Shown here one piece after another: positions 1-8,514 of a DNA stretch of 28,968 nt (positions are counted from its first letter, which is position 1; each line of letters begins with the position of its first letter). A model generated the notes under the pieces. The model searched no databases. It was given only the letters and a program-made list of their open reading frames with translations, and was not told where the DNA came from. The position numbers and the translations under genes were made by a program. Origin of the DNA: Hysterium pulicare CBS 123377 (taxonomy: Eukaryota; Ascomycota; Dothideomycetes; Hysteriales; Hysteriaceae); NCBI GenBank assembly GCA_000467715.1, contig AJFK01000530.1, positions 1 to 28,968 on the forward strand, in the 5' to 3' direction.

Positions 1-14
1 ATTTATTTATTTAT

Positions 15-46
<32 letters not shown>

Positions 47-58
47 TTATCTATTTAT
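1..58. repeat. ATTT/ATCT tetranucleotide microsatellite
   Basis: The window opens with about four ATTT units followed by about seven ATCT units and then a short mixed tail. It is a simple tandem repeat seen directly in the sequence. It sits at the outer edge of the AT-rich block and may continue to the left of the window. Confidence 0.9.
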
Positions 59-390
59 TAATAATCTATTATATAATCTACTATAGAAATTATAGAATAT
101 AGCTTTTTAAAAAGTATAATAGTGTTATTTACTTAATTTAACAGTTAATTAACAGTATAATACTAGGGAGTATAGGTAATTGTAGCAAATTAACTATTTG
201 CTATTTACTATCTATTAGCTATATAAATTTTAATATAATAATTTTTTTTTTATTTTTTTAAAATTTAATTTATATAAAATAAAAAGTATTTAAATCTATT
301 TATATTATTATAAATAATTAAAGTAATAAAAGCTATAATAAAATAAAGTATAAAGATAATATATTAATTAATTAAGGCCTTAAGATATAT
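1..390. repeat. Extremely AT-rich block, RIP-like
   Basis: By hand count, G+C over positions 61-360 is 39 of 300 bases, about 13%. The flanking gene region is near 45-50%. The block is full of TA, AA and TT steps and has no coding potential. The change to normal composition is abrupt, at about 380-400. In filamentous ascomycetes such blocks are usually transposon copies degraded by repeat-induced point mutation. No transposon domain is readable here, so the origin is inferred. Confidence 0.65.
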
Positions 391-927
391 ATGTATATAC
401 GTCGCTCACTTTTTCAATAAATAGTGAGTGTTTGGATCACTGTACGATTGGACAAAGGAGCATCAGGCCGGTGACCTTGGGCAGACCCTACTGATACCTA
501 TCAGTTAATCATCTTCCGTACGCCTATTTAAAGGTTAAAGCCGATTCATTGGACTGCATTTTGCTCGATATTCAATATTGACTTACAATAGCAACTAGGC
601 AACCCGAACCATCGGGGGTAATTTGTACCTGATGAAAAAACCCGAATAAGCCGTGGGTCCACGGGTCTTCAAGTCTATTCGGGACATTTCAAGTTGACTT
701 GTGAGTCACCTAATTTGTTACTCGCCATGAGATGCAATGAGACTTGGGTACACGGGAAAGCAGCCACAAAAGTGTTGCCGCAGACACCTGAACTCCATGC
801 TCAAAGGAACTTTGCTCTGGCATATGACTTTCCCAGAAAAGAAAGCGGTCCCAAGGTTCAAAGTTACTGCCTGTATTCGACATGCTCGACATGCTGAGGG
901 CCGAAGCAGCGGAGCAGCGGAGCAGCA
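391..927. other. Non-coding stretch with stem-loop cluster, downstream of the DUF7918 gene
   Basis: I see no gene here. The stretch lies between the AT-rich block and the stop codon of the minus-strand DUF7918 gene, so it should hold that gene's 3' untranslated region. It contains several small inverted repeats. One is CCCGA/TCGGG at 603-616. Another is CCCGAATA (641-648) paired with TATTCGGG (676-683), which encloses a second hairpin CGTGG/CCACG (652-663). Confidence 0.5.
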
Positions 928-2099
928 TTATGTTAGGTCAATGACCTCCACACCGTCATCGTTTAAGATTCGTGTGCGCTTCCTTGGTCTCTCACTCACT
1001 ACCGATAACTCATCATTATCGTCCAAGTCTGAGTGACCATCATCATCCCGCTCTCTCTTGCGCTCTTTCTTCACTGCACGGGTAGCAGCGTCTCGCTCCT
1101 GCGACAAATTAGCGTTGAGACATGAAGACTGTGTATTGATCAGACTATACACGCTGACGCTTGAGAAGTTCTCTCATTTCCTCGGCGGTCAAATCTTCGA
1201 CCGGCCGGTCCTCAAGGGGGATCGGGCTAGGGCTTCGAGCTATGATGCACAACGCTTTCAACGATTCTGTGACACCAACTTCTTAGGACTCGTGATTTTA
1301 TATTGCCTTATTCAGAAGCAAACATACCTCGAGATCGATACCGAAAGCTGAAAGTTGCGAAAGGTAGGTGAGCTGGGTCGATATACGTGACACTGACGGT
1401 ATTGGCGGAAGGAATTGATTGACGAGTCCCCAAGCTGATATAGTTTAATATCCCTTCGGTTTAAAAGTACACGGTGCTTGAACGCACTCACCTTGCTTGA
1501 TGAGAGAGGGCTCTGCCCTTAAGGGCTTTTTCGGGAATCGTACCCAAGTGGTGGACATCTCTCCTGTTTAGGGGAGCCGGTTCCTTATTAGTGTGCCCCT
1601 TATTGACCGAGTGGAAATGCAGCGAGATGGTTCCCACCGTATCAAGTGTCTTCTTGAGCTGATCCCCAGCAGCACGGACGTCGCTATCGTCTATTGATTG
1701 TTAGAGCAACACGTGCGCATATTCGACCTTCAGTATCTTACCTATGGTTAATTGAGAGAACCGAAGTTTTTGTAAGAACCATTGTTTTCCCTTTTCATCA
1801 GTTGAACGCGCCCCGGTGAAAGTCCAGCCGTTTCGATTAGAATATTCATCCTTCCCAATCACGTAGTCAGCCATGTGGTTTCCGTCTACGTCGAGTTTTG
1901 CAACGAGATCATGTAGAGCAAATGTGAAGGGCGATGATATGGCGAAATTGACCTCGAAATTGCAACCAGATACTGCCTCGATGTACTTGGTGATTACGTT
2001 TGCTGGGGACTCCTCTTCGTCTGCATCGTACTCTTGGAGTGGAATGCTATTCACACGTACGACGGCCTTTAAACCCGACACACCCGTTAGAATGGCCAT
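928..2099 (-). CDS. DUF7918 domain protein, five exons
   Basis: The assembled protein is 316 aa, from exons 2099-1742, 1690-1492, 1434-1328, 1266-1151 and 1098-928. The four introns are 51-61 nt, all GT-AG, and the reading phase matches at each junction. The N-terminal part (residues 1-120, with LQEYD and KYIEAVSG) and a later segment with VTYIDPAHLPFATFSFRYRS match the pattern I know from fungal DUF7918 proteins. After a predicted helix with EEMRELLKRQR the tail is charged, with ERKRER and PRKRTR that could act as a nuclear localisation signal. The protein ends in VEVIDLT, which looks like a SUMO-interacting motif. The family has no established function. Start choice: this ATG begins the conserved domain directly. 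The family call rests on remembered patterns, not a search. Confidence 0.8.
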
Positions 2100-2708
2100 G
2101 CTTTGTTTGATTCGTACAATGAGCGGAATGCCACGTATCGAGGCGGAAGTTTGGAAGGCAAGGCTGAGTGAAGTTGGAGGTAGGAGTACACGACACGCGG
2201 GACACGAGAAAGCGAGTCCGGCGGGTTATCACGTGGTTACCAAAATTTGGCTTAATCATATCATTAACGGGACAGTGAAACTATAATCAAAGCTGTCCAT
2301 ATTTCACAGGATCTTGATGAGCCAGAGTGATGGACAGAGGCTACCGTTGCGATTTTACAGTTAACTTAAGATACTTACGAATAGGCCCAGACTGCACCAG
2401 CCCTCAGTCCAAATCCACCTAACGAAAGTGTACATACAAAGCCGTCCACCGTCTTGGACACACTTGAAAAGTGTGCCACGAAGGCCCACTCAAATGTGAA
2501 CGAATGTCATTGCCGCCGCTAATAAAAGATCCAGAGAGACTGTCAAAATGCTCCCCTCAAAGTTACCTAAATGCGCTATGCAGTGAAGACAAAAGTCATG
2601 ATCATTAACACTCCCCGAAATGGAAGGAGGTGACTGCCCCAGATTGAACCGCAAACCATAACTCCATCTAAATCCAACGCCTGATGGTGGCAGTACCTAG
2701 TATTCTCT
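2100..2708. other. Intergenic region, DUF7918 promoter side and STS1 3' side
   Basis: I see no gene or RNA gene in these 609 bases. They lie upstream of the DUF7918 start and downstream of the STS1 stop, with both genes on the minus strand. Short ORFs on both strands show no family resemblance. Confidence 0.6.
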
Positions 2709-3557
2709 TCAGAAGGGCCCAACTCGTACGGATGCACCCAGATTTAGTCCATATGTTCCCGACAGAAGTTGGTCCCGAACGCTCATCTCAGCGGGTCTAC
2801 CGGAGCTCATGTTCGTGTTTTCCACTCCCATCCAGCCAAGGCTCCCGCGCAGCTCGTTGATGGCATCCTGCATTCGACCACCTGATGCCTCGTTGTGTTT
2901 TGAAAGCTTTTGATCCCAGCCACCGTATTGCAACTGTATTCCACCAGCCCTCTTCGCTGCTTCGCGAATCACTGAAGCCCAAGCCTTCGCTATCTCTTCA
3001 TACGCTTCTTGCTTGTGTCGATTGTGCTGGTACGAGTCCCAATCAGGTAAACGATGGATGATGTTGGTGGCTCCGTCAAGGAACTCTAGTGAGGTCGCCG
3101 CTTGTGGTTCATTTGGTGGGAGGAAATGTGGAGTAAAGTCTTTGAGTGCGTCCAGGAGTTCGACCAGAGCTTGTCGAACACGATTATATGCGTAATCTGA
3201 AGATGCTCGACCACCAAAGGGAAAGGAGGCCCGAAAAGCCGATTCATAGTTGTTCAGTACGCCTAATGTTGATGGAACACTAGGTCTTGGTGCGACAGAA
3301 ACAACTTCAGCGCCAATTTCGGGGTGCCGTGCACATATCGACTGAAGAATGTTCCTCGTATCATCGGCACCGAGCGTCTCTAGTAGTCGATGTAAAGCGA
3401 GGGGCCGCCCTGTAACATTCGTTCTCATTCGTTTTGTGGAAGGTCGTGACAGGGTTCGTGGAAGCACTGCAGGAGAGTTAGAAGGGGATGCGGACATTCG
3501 ATCATCGTTGTCTCCGCCGCTTCCATCATCGTCGGCTTTTCGTTTTCGGCTGGACAT
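2709..3557 (-). CDS. STS1: Tethering factor for nuclear proteasome STS1/Cut8
   Basis: This is an intronless 282-aa protein of the Cut8/STS1 family. These proteins anchor 26S proteasomes in the nucleus and are needed for nuclear protein degradation and chromosome segregation. The N terminus is basic and low in complexity, with RKRK at residues 4-7 and TKRMR at 41-45 as likely nuclear localisation signals. The conserved domain runs from about residue 53 to 245. It contains [54 protein letters not shown] and [10 protein letters not shown], all typical of the family. The ATG at 3557 was chosen because it begins MSSRKRK directly before the domain. The frame stays open for 130 more codons upstream to 3947, but that stretch is low in complexity and contains a poly-C run. 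The gene lies tail-to-head with MTR4. Confidence 0.92.
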   Translation of the reverse strand: MSSRKRKADDDGSGGDNDDRMSASPSNSPAVLPRTLSRPSTKRMRTNVTGRPLALHRLLETLGADDTRNILQSICARHPEIGAEVVSVAPRPSVPSTLGVLNNYESAFRASFPFGGRASSDYAYNRVRQALVELLDALKDFTPHFLPPNEPQAATSLEFLDGATNIIHRLPDWDSYQHNRHKQEAYEEIAKAWASVIREAAKRAGGIQLQYGGWDQKLSKHNEASGGRMQDAINELRGSLGWMGVENTNMSSGRPAEMSVRDQLLSGTYGLNLGASVRVGPF

Positions 3558-4202
3558 TGTGGATGGTGAAGATAGCACTAGAAATGTATACCTGATTAGC
3601 AGCTTGAGGAGAACGGGGGGGGGGGGCCTTCTGGACGTACTGGAGCGGGAAGGCGATAGACGGTTGTTTGGAAGGAGGTGTGGAGCGGCAATATGTTGAC
3701 TGGGGATGACGCTGTTCATGACTGAAGCTGCCCCAACTGGTCGCCAGACGTAGAGTCTGCGGTGTGGAGGGCGAGAAAAGTTATTACAACATAGGAGCGT
3801 GGTGTAATAGCAATGGTGAAAGAGAGGATTCTGTGATGCTGTGAGGTCCAGAGGTGAACCAGAGCACAAGCCCAACCGATTCATGATGCCTAATTCGGCA
3901 AGGCCAAAGCCTACCGCCAAGCACGGCAAATGAGGCACAGCCGCCACGCAATTTCACTCTCACTTTGTTGCAGAGCGTGTCAAACATTGTTCAATGAATT
4001 CAGTACCCGACGACACCATGTGATATTCCTCGTTAGTCTCCGTGAGTTTGGAAATACCTAGAATGTGTATATGCTACAACTAGGAGACTGAGACGCCATG
4101 TCATCGTCCAAGCGGATTTCATTCATGCGGCTAAGAGATAGCATGTTTTGTTCAGAATGAAGAAACCTTGTATGTATGGTACAGTACAATGAGTACATTA
4201 TG
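3558..4202. promoter_or_regulatory. STS1 upstream region with 12-base poly-C leader tract
   Basis: This 645-base gap lies between the MTR4 stop and the STS1 start and should hold the MTR4 3' untranslated region and the STS1 promoter and leader. A run of 12 G on the plus strand at 3615-3626 reads as poly-C in the STS1 leader, about 58-69 nt before the ATG. I see no separate gene. Confidence 0.5.
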
Positions 4203-7200
4203 CTAGAGGTACAACGATTGTGCAGCTACAAGGTCTCTCCGCACCATCTCTAACGCAGTAGTAAACTTCTGCTCGAGATCTTCACTACCCATGACTTTGG
4301 CAGCTTGAGCCATCTGTCGTAGAAGCTCTTCGAGCCGTCTGAACAAACGTATCAGGCTACCTTCATATACGTCTGTCATTTTGCTAGATAAATATTAGCA
4401 CATAGAATGTTATCAAGCGGAGGATGGCTGTAACTTACCAGATCTGCGAAAACGTTGCACCTTTTGCCCACGAGTAAACAACCTCCATTAATTGGTATTT
4501 GAATGTGTTGAGGTACTGTTCTTCGTTTACGGCCAACTTGCTCTCCTGAGAGATTTTGGCTATGACCCTTGCTTGGGCTTGAATTTCTCGATAAGGTCTC
4601 GCCAGCTCCTCCTTCAAAGCTGGCGTCTCCTTGCTGTTCTCCTCAAATATGAAGCAGCTCAAGCATGCTGCGCACTGTTCCGGGGTGAGCTCGTTAAAGA
4701 ACCGATTGAACAAGAGCTCGCTGAGCACGAGCTCATCGCCGGTGCTGACTTCACATGCCACTCTTGCTTTCAACTGCACGACATCTGCTTCGTTGATGAA
4801 ACCTAGGCGTCGTAGAACTCGCTTTCGGCACTTGAGCTCGTCGAGCTGCATGATGGAGAGCGCGTTGGCGATTTGTTTTTTGACGTTTTTGATTTTATCT
4901 GAGATCGCAACCTTACTTGCATACTGGTTGTACAGCTCTGGGAGCCTGGGCGAATTGTGGAGTGGATTCGAGAGAAGACGAGATTCGAGCACCTCGATTT
5001 TCTAGCAATACTACTTAGCGTTCGTGTGGATCGGAGGATGTTTGGTAACTCACCCTTAAAAGGCGCTTGAAAGAATCATCTGTTATTCCCATATTCTCAA
5101 TAGGATCGAGAATGGCAATGCCGTCAGGAAACCTCTTTTTGACCTCGTCCAAAGCTTTGCGGACCGCATTCCTCTGATCCGTTGACTTGAGCTCGGTTGG
5201 CATGAATAGCCTTAGATGACCGATAGAGTCAATACATGACAATAACACAGGAACAACCTCCATCTTGCCTTTTTCTCCTGCTGCAGGCGGACGAACACCT
5301 GGGGGTAAGCCCTGGGAAGTATTAGGGGCGAAACTAGCGTCATTTGCTACCGGTAGTAGCACGTCGATGATATATGATTGTTGTGGCGTTAGTACCTCAC
5401 CCTTATTAGTCTTACGAGGAGTGAAGTTTACAACCGCGCCCCATCCGAAATCATACTCCTTATATCTAATCTTCACTAAGCGGCCCGACTGCATGAACTG
5501 GAGGCAATAGTTCGGGTGCGTAATAACATCTCGCATATCTTTCGTATGCGTACCTAGTTGCTGACGAAGAGTATAGTAATCTTTAACGGTTGATTCATCA
5601 GGGATGTTCATGCTGGATTTATCGATCTCGAGGTCTTGTAGTTCTAAAGCAATGAGTTCAGTCAATGCCAAGCCAGGAAAAAAGAACAGGGGGTGGTAGA
5701 CTCACGCTTTTCCAAGCCAGAAACACTGGCGGTGTTCTGAAACTGGTAGAAACATCTCTCCAGCATAAATTCTGGGGATATACCCTCGACCCTCATAAGG
5801 TTCAGGATCATATTATAGCCCAAGTAAAACGCAGAATTGAGCTTGTCTTGCTCTCCTCGCACAATGTTCTTGGCAACCTCTGGCTCCATCTGCTCATCGA
5901 TCATCATGATGACAATACCGCGCTCATCAAGCCCACGTCGACCCGCACGGCCAGACATCTGAATGAACTCTGATGATGTTACCCAGCGCGCAGAGATGCC
6001 GTCAAATTTTCGAACACTTGTGAACACAACCGTCTTAGCTGGCATGTTCAATCCAATGGAGAATGTCTCGGTCGCAAACAGAACCTTAATGAGGCCTTCC
6101 TGGAATAGAATCTCGATTGTCTCCTTCAAAATTGGCAGCAACCCAGAATGATGAACACCAATACCGCGCCGAAGCAACGGGAGAATGTGTTTAATCTGCG
6201 GGAGGCTTCGGTCCTCCTCCGAGAGCATTTCAATTGCGCTTTCGAACACCTTCGTTACCATTGCCTTCTCAGACTCATCGTTGAATGCCAAAGTGCTCAT
6301 AGCTAGTGCTAAATTCTCGCACTCTCTTTTGCTGAAACTGAACACAATGACTGGATTGTAACTTTTCATCATGATCATTTTGACAATCTTATAGATGTCC
6401 GACGACCCGTGGTTACCGCCTTTATTAGTCTTCTTGTCTTTGCCTTTACCCTTTCTTTTGGCCATTGCATCCGCAGGATCATCGCCTCGCTTTTCTGCGA
6501 TCGAGGCCATGGCTTTCTGAAAATTCTCTTCCCGAAAAATTCCTTTCTCGTCCACCACTAGATGTATACCATCGGCGCCCGCAGGGAAAAAGTAGTGCTG
6601 CAGGGGAGTAGGCCTAAAATCGGTGTAGACGACGTGGCAAGGCTGATTATGTGTTTTCGTAATCCATTCTGCAAATTGCATAGCATTCGGAATCGTAGCG
6701 GAGAGGAAGACATAACGAACTTTGTCTGGCAAGAGGATGATAGTTTCTTCCCATACGACTCCTCGCGACTTGTCTCGTAAATAGTGTACCTCGTCGAAGA
6801 TGACCCATGCTACTTCTCGCATGATTTCCGAACCTCTGTAAAGCATAGAGCGTAGAATCTCCGTAGTCATCACCAAGCAGGTAGCTGTAGGATTTATAGT
6901 TACATCGCCAGTCATGAGACCAACATCGCCAAATTCAGCTAAGAATTCGCGGTATTTTTGGTTACTCAGGGCCTTGATCGGACTTGTGTAGATGACTCTC
7001 TGGTTATTCTTTAAACACTGTGCAATGGCATATTCGGCGACAACAGTTTTACCGGCGCTGGTGTGCGCAGATACGAGGATGCTTTCATTCCTTTGAATGG
7101 AAGCGATCGAGACTTGCTGGAAAGGGTCAAGGGTGAATGGCCACGTTCGAGCTGGAGCCTCCGGGGACTTGTGTTCCGAGATTGGAATATAGTCATAATC

Positions 7201-7545
7201 AGGCGGCAGGGCCACTTGATGTCGAACTTGGTGGGACAATACAACGGCCGTTCCGTCTTGCTGTGCCTGCAAACCTGCCGATGCTGCTACTTCTCTCGAC
7301 TGTTTTGTTTCAAATGTATCTGTGACAACGGGTTCCGGTTCGAGATCGCGCTTCTGACGTTTTGAGGTCTGAGGGTCCCCATTCTCTTTGCCATCTCCGA
7401 GTGCGCCTGTGGCATCAGGCATAGCACTATCACCGTTTGATTGCTTGACGTCTCCATTGGCCTGGCGTTTTTTGCTCTTCTTGGATGGCTTCTGCTCTTT
7501 GGGGGCCTGTGGCCGATCTTCAAAGACGTCGAACAGCTCATCCAT
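4203..7545 (-). CDS. MTR4: ATP-dependent RNA helicase MTR4 (Dob1), exosome cofactor
   Basis: The exons are 7545-5706, 5643-5054, 5001-4439 and 4383-4203, giving 1057 aa; yeast Mtr4 is about 1070 aa. Introns are 62, 52 and 55 nt and all phases match. Mtr4 is the Ski2-like helicase of the nuclear exosome and the TRAMP complex, feeding rRNA precursors and aberrant RNAs to degradation. Visible motifs are Walker A AHTSAGKT (residues 160-167), DEVH box (251-254), SAT (282-284), HHSGLLP (465-471) and [10 protein letters not shown] (529-538). The arch/KOW region and the C-terminal DSHCT domain follow. The very end, with [13 protein letters not shown] after the last intron, is the Mtr4 C-terminal signature. 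The lysine-rich N terminus fits a nuclear protein. A Ski2 identity is unlikely, since the N-terminal [10 protein letters not shown] start and short N region match Mtr4. It shares a 285-base divergent promoter with COX8. Confidence 0.96.
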
Positions 7546-7830
7546 GTTGGATCAAATGGATGTGGAGGGGGGCTGTGATAAGCGTGAGTTAGAGTGAGGC
7601 TGATTCATTGAACGTCGAGGAAGTTAGCGGGCTCAAAAATTGTGGAAAGCGACGGGGAATCTTAAAGCCGCTCCGAAACTACCTGAGCTAGATATAGGGC
7701 TCATCGTCTTCTCTGCTATCGTCACGCAACCGAAAACTACTCTTCTTCCAATTGCTGAACGCTTCAAACACCCAACGGTATACTGTCCATGCCTATCCCC
7801 AGGCAACGAGACTCCGGCTGACACATTCAG
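7546..7830. promoter_or_regulatory. Divergent MTR4/COX8 intergenic promoter region
   Basis: Only 285 bases separate the start codons of MTR4 (minus) and COX8 (plus). Both promoters and 5' leaders must share this stretch unless they overlap coding DNA. I did not identify a definite TATA box or transcription factor site. Confidence 0.6.
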
Positions 7831-8186
7831 ATGCTTTCTCGCGCTGCCTTCCGTGCGACCACAACGCCTGTTCTTGTCGCCCGTCGTGGCTTCCAGTCGA
7901 CGCGAGCTCAGTTGTCCAGTCCTTACCATTATCCTGAAGGCCCCCGAAGCAATCTTCCCTTCAACCCTCTCACCAAATGGTTTGCCCTGAGATACTGGGG
8001 TTTCATGGGTGAGCTCCTGTCACTCGCTTGATTCGACGTCCACTAATTGCTCATCCTAGCCACTGGATTTGGCCTGCCTTTCCTCCTTGCCGGTAAGCCA
8101 GTCATGCCCGGAACGATAAAGTTAACCGCCGAAACTGATCAAAGTACCGTGCGACAGTCTGGCAAACTAAGAAGAACAAGCCGTAG
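7831..8186 (+). CDS. COX8: Cytochrome c oxidase subunit 8 (VIIc type), mitochondrial precursor
   Basis: Three exons (7831-8008, 8060-8092, 8158-8186) give a 79-aa protein; the introns are 51 and 65 nt with matching phases. This is the small nuclear-encoded subunit of respiratory complex IV in the mitochondrial inner membrane, called Cox8 in fungi and COX7C in animals. The first 26 or so residues are rich in Arg, Ala and Ser without acidic residues, a typical mitochondrial targeting sequence with RRGFQST near the likely cleavage site. The mature part has the family motif NLPFNPLTKW. One membrane segment follows (about residues 53-72, YWGFMATGFGLPFLLAV), and the protein ends with a short basic tail, TKKNKP. 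The middle exon is only 33 nt. The gene is easy to miss because its longest single ORF covers only exon 1. Confidence 0.9.
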
Positions 8187-8514
8187 AGAGCGGGCAGTCA
8201 TCCTTGGGGTCATTCGGGTGCGGCAGGCATTTCTTCCCCCGCTGAATTGTAGCAAATGTACATATATGGCGGACTCAAGTCCCGGTCTAGAAACTCCTAC
8301 AACGCCTTTTCGTGAATCTGTGACGGATATCGTTGCGCTCTGTAATTTGAGTGGTGAGGTTCGTGATGCAACCGGAGCTGGACTTACTTAGCTTTACTTA
8401 GCTCGGTAAATGCATCTTCGACTGAGAACCGCAACGAAATTTTTTATTTTCTTCTACCATTTTCTCCAAGCACACGACGCTGTGTTGCACGAATGCAAAT
8501 CCCGCATTCGTACA
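8187..8514. promoter_or_regulatory. COX8 3' end and ELP1 promoter, with a perfect 10-bp tandem repeat
   Basis: This 328-base gap separates two genes on the plus strand. TTACTTAGCT occurs twice in perfect tandem at 8384-8393 and 8394-8403, about 110 bases before the ELP1 start. No separate gene is seen. The ELP1 frame stays open upstream to an ATG at 8410, which I do not use. Confidence 0.55.

Noticed and set aside
3557-3947. Using the upstream ATG at 3947 as the STS1 start
   Set aside because: The extra 130 residues are low in complexity, include a poly-C-encoded proline run and precede a start that opens directly into the family's basic N terminus.
8410-8514. Using the in-frame ATG at 8410 as the ELP1 start
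   Set aside because: The extension resembles no Elp1 N terminus, while the ATG at 8515 gives the MRNL start known from yeast Elp1.
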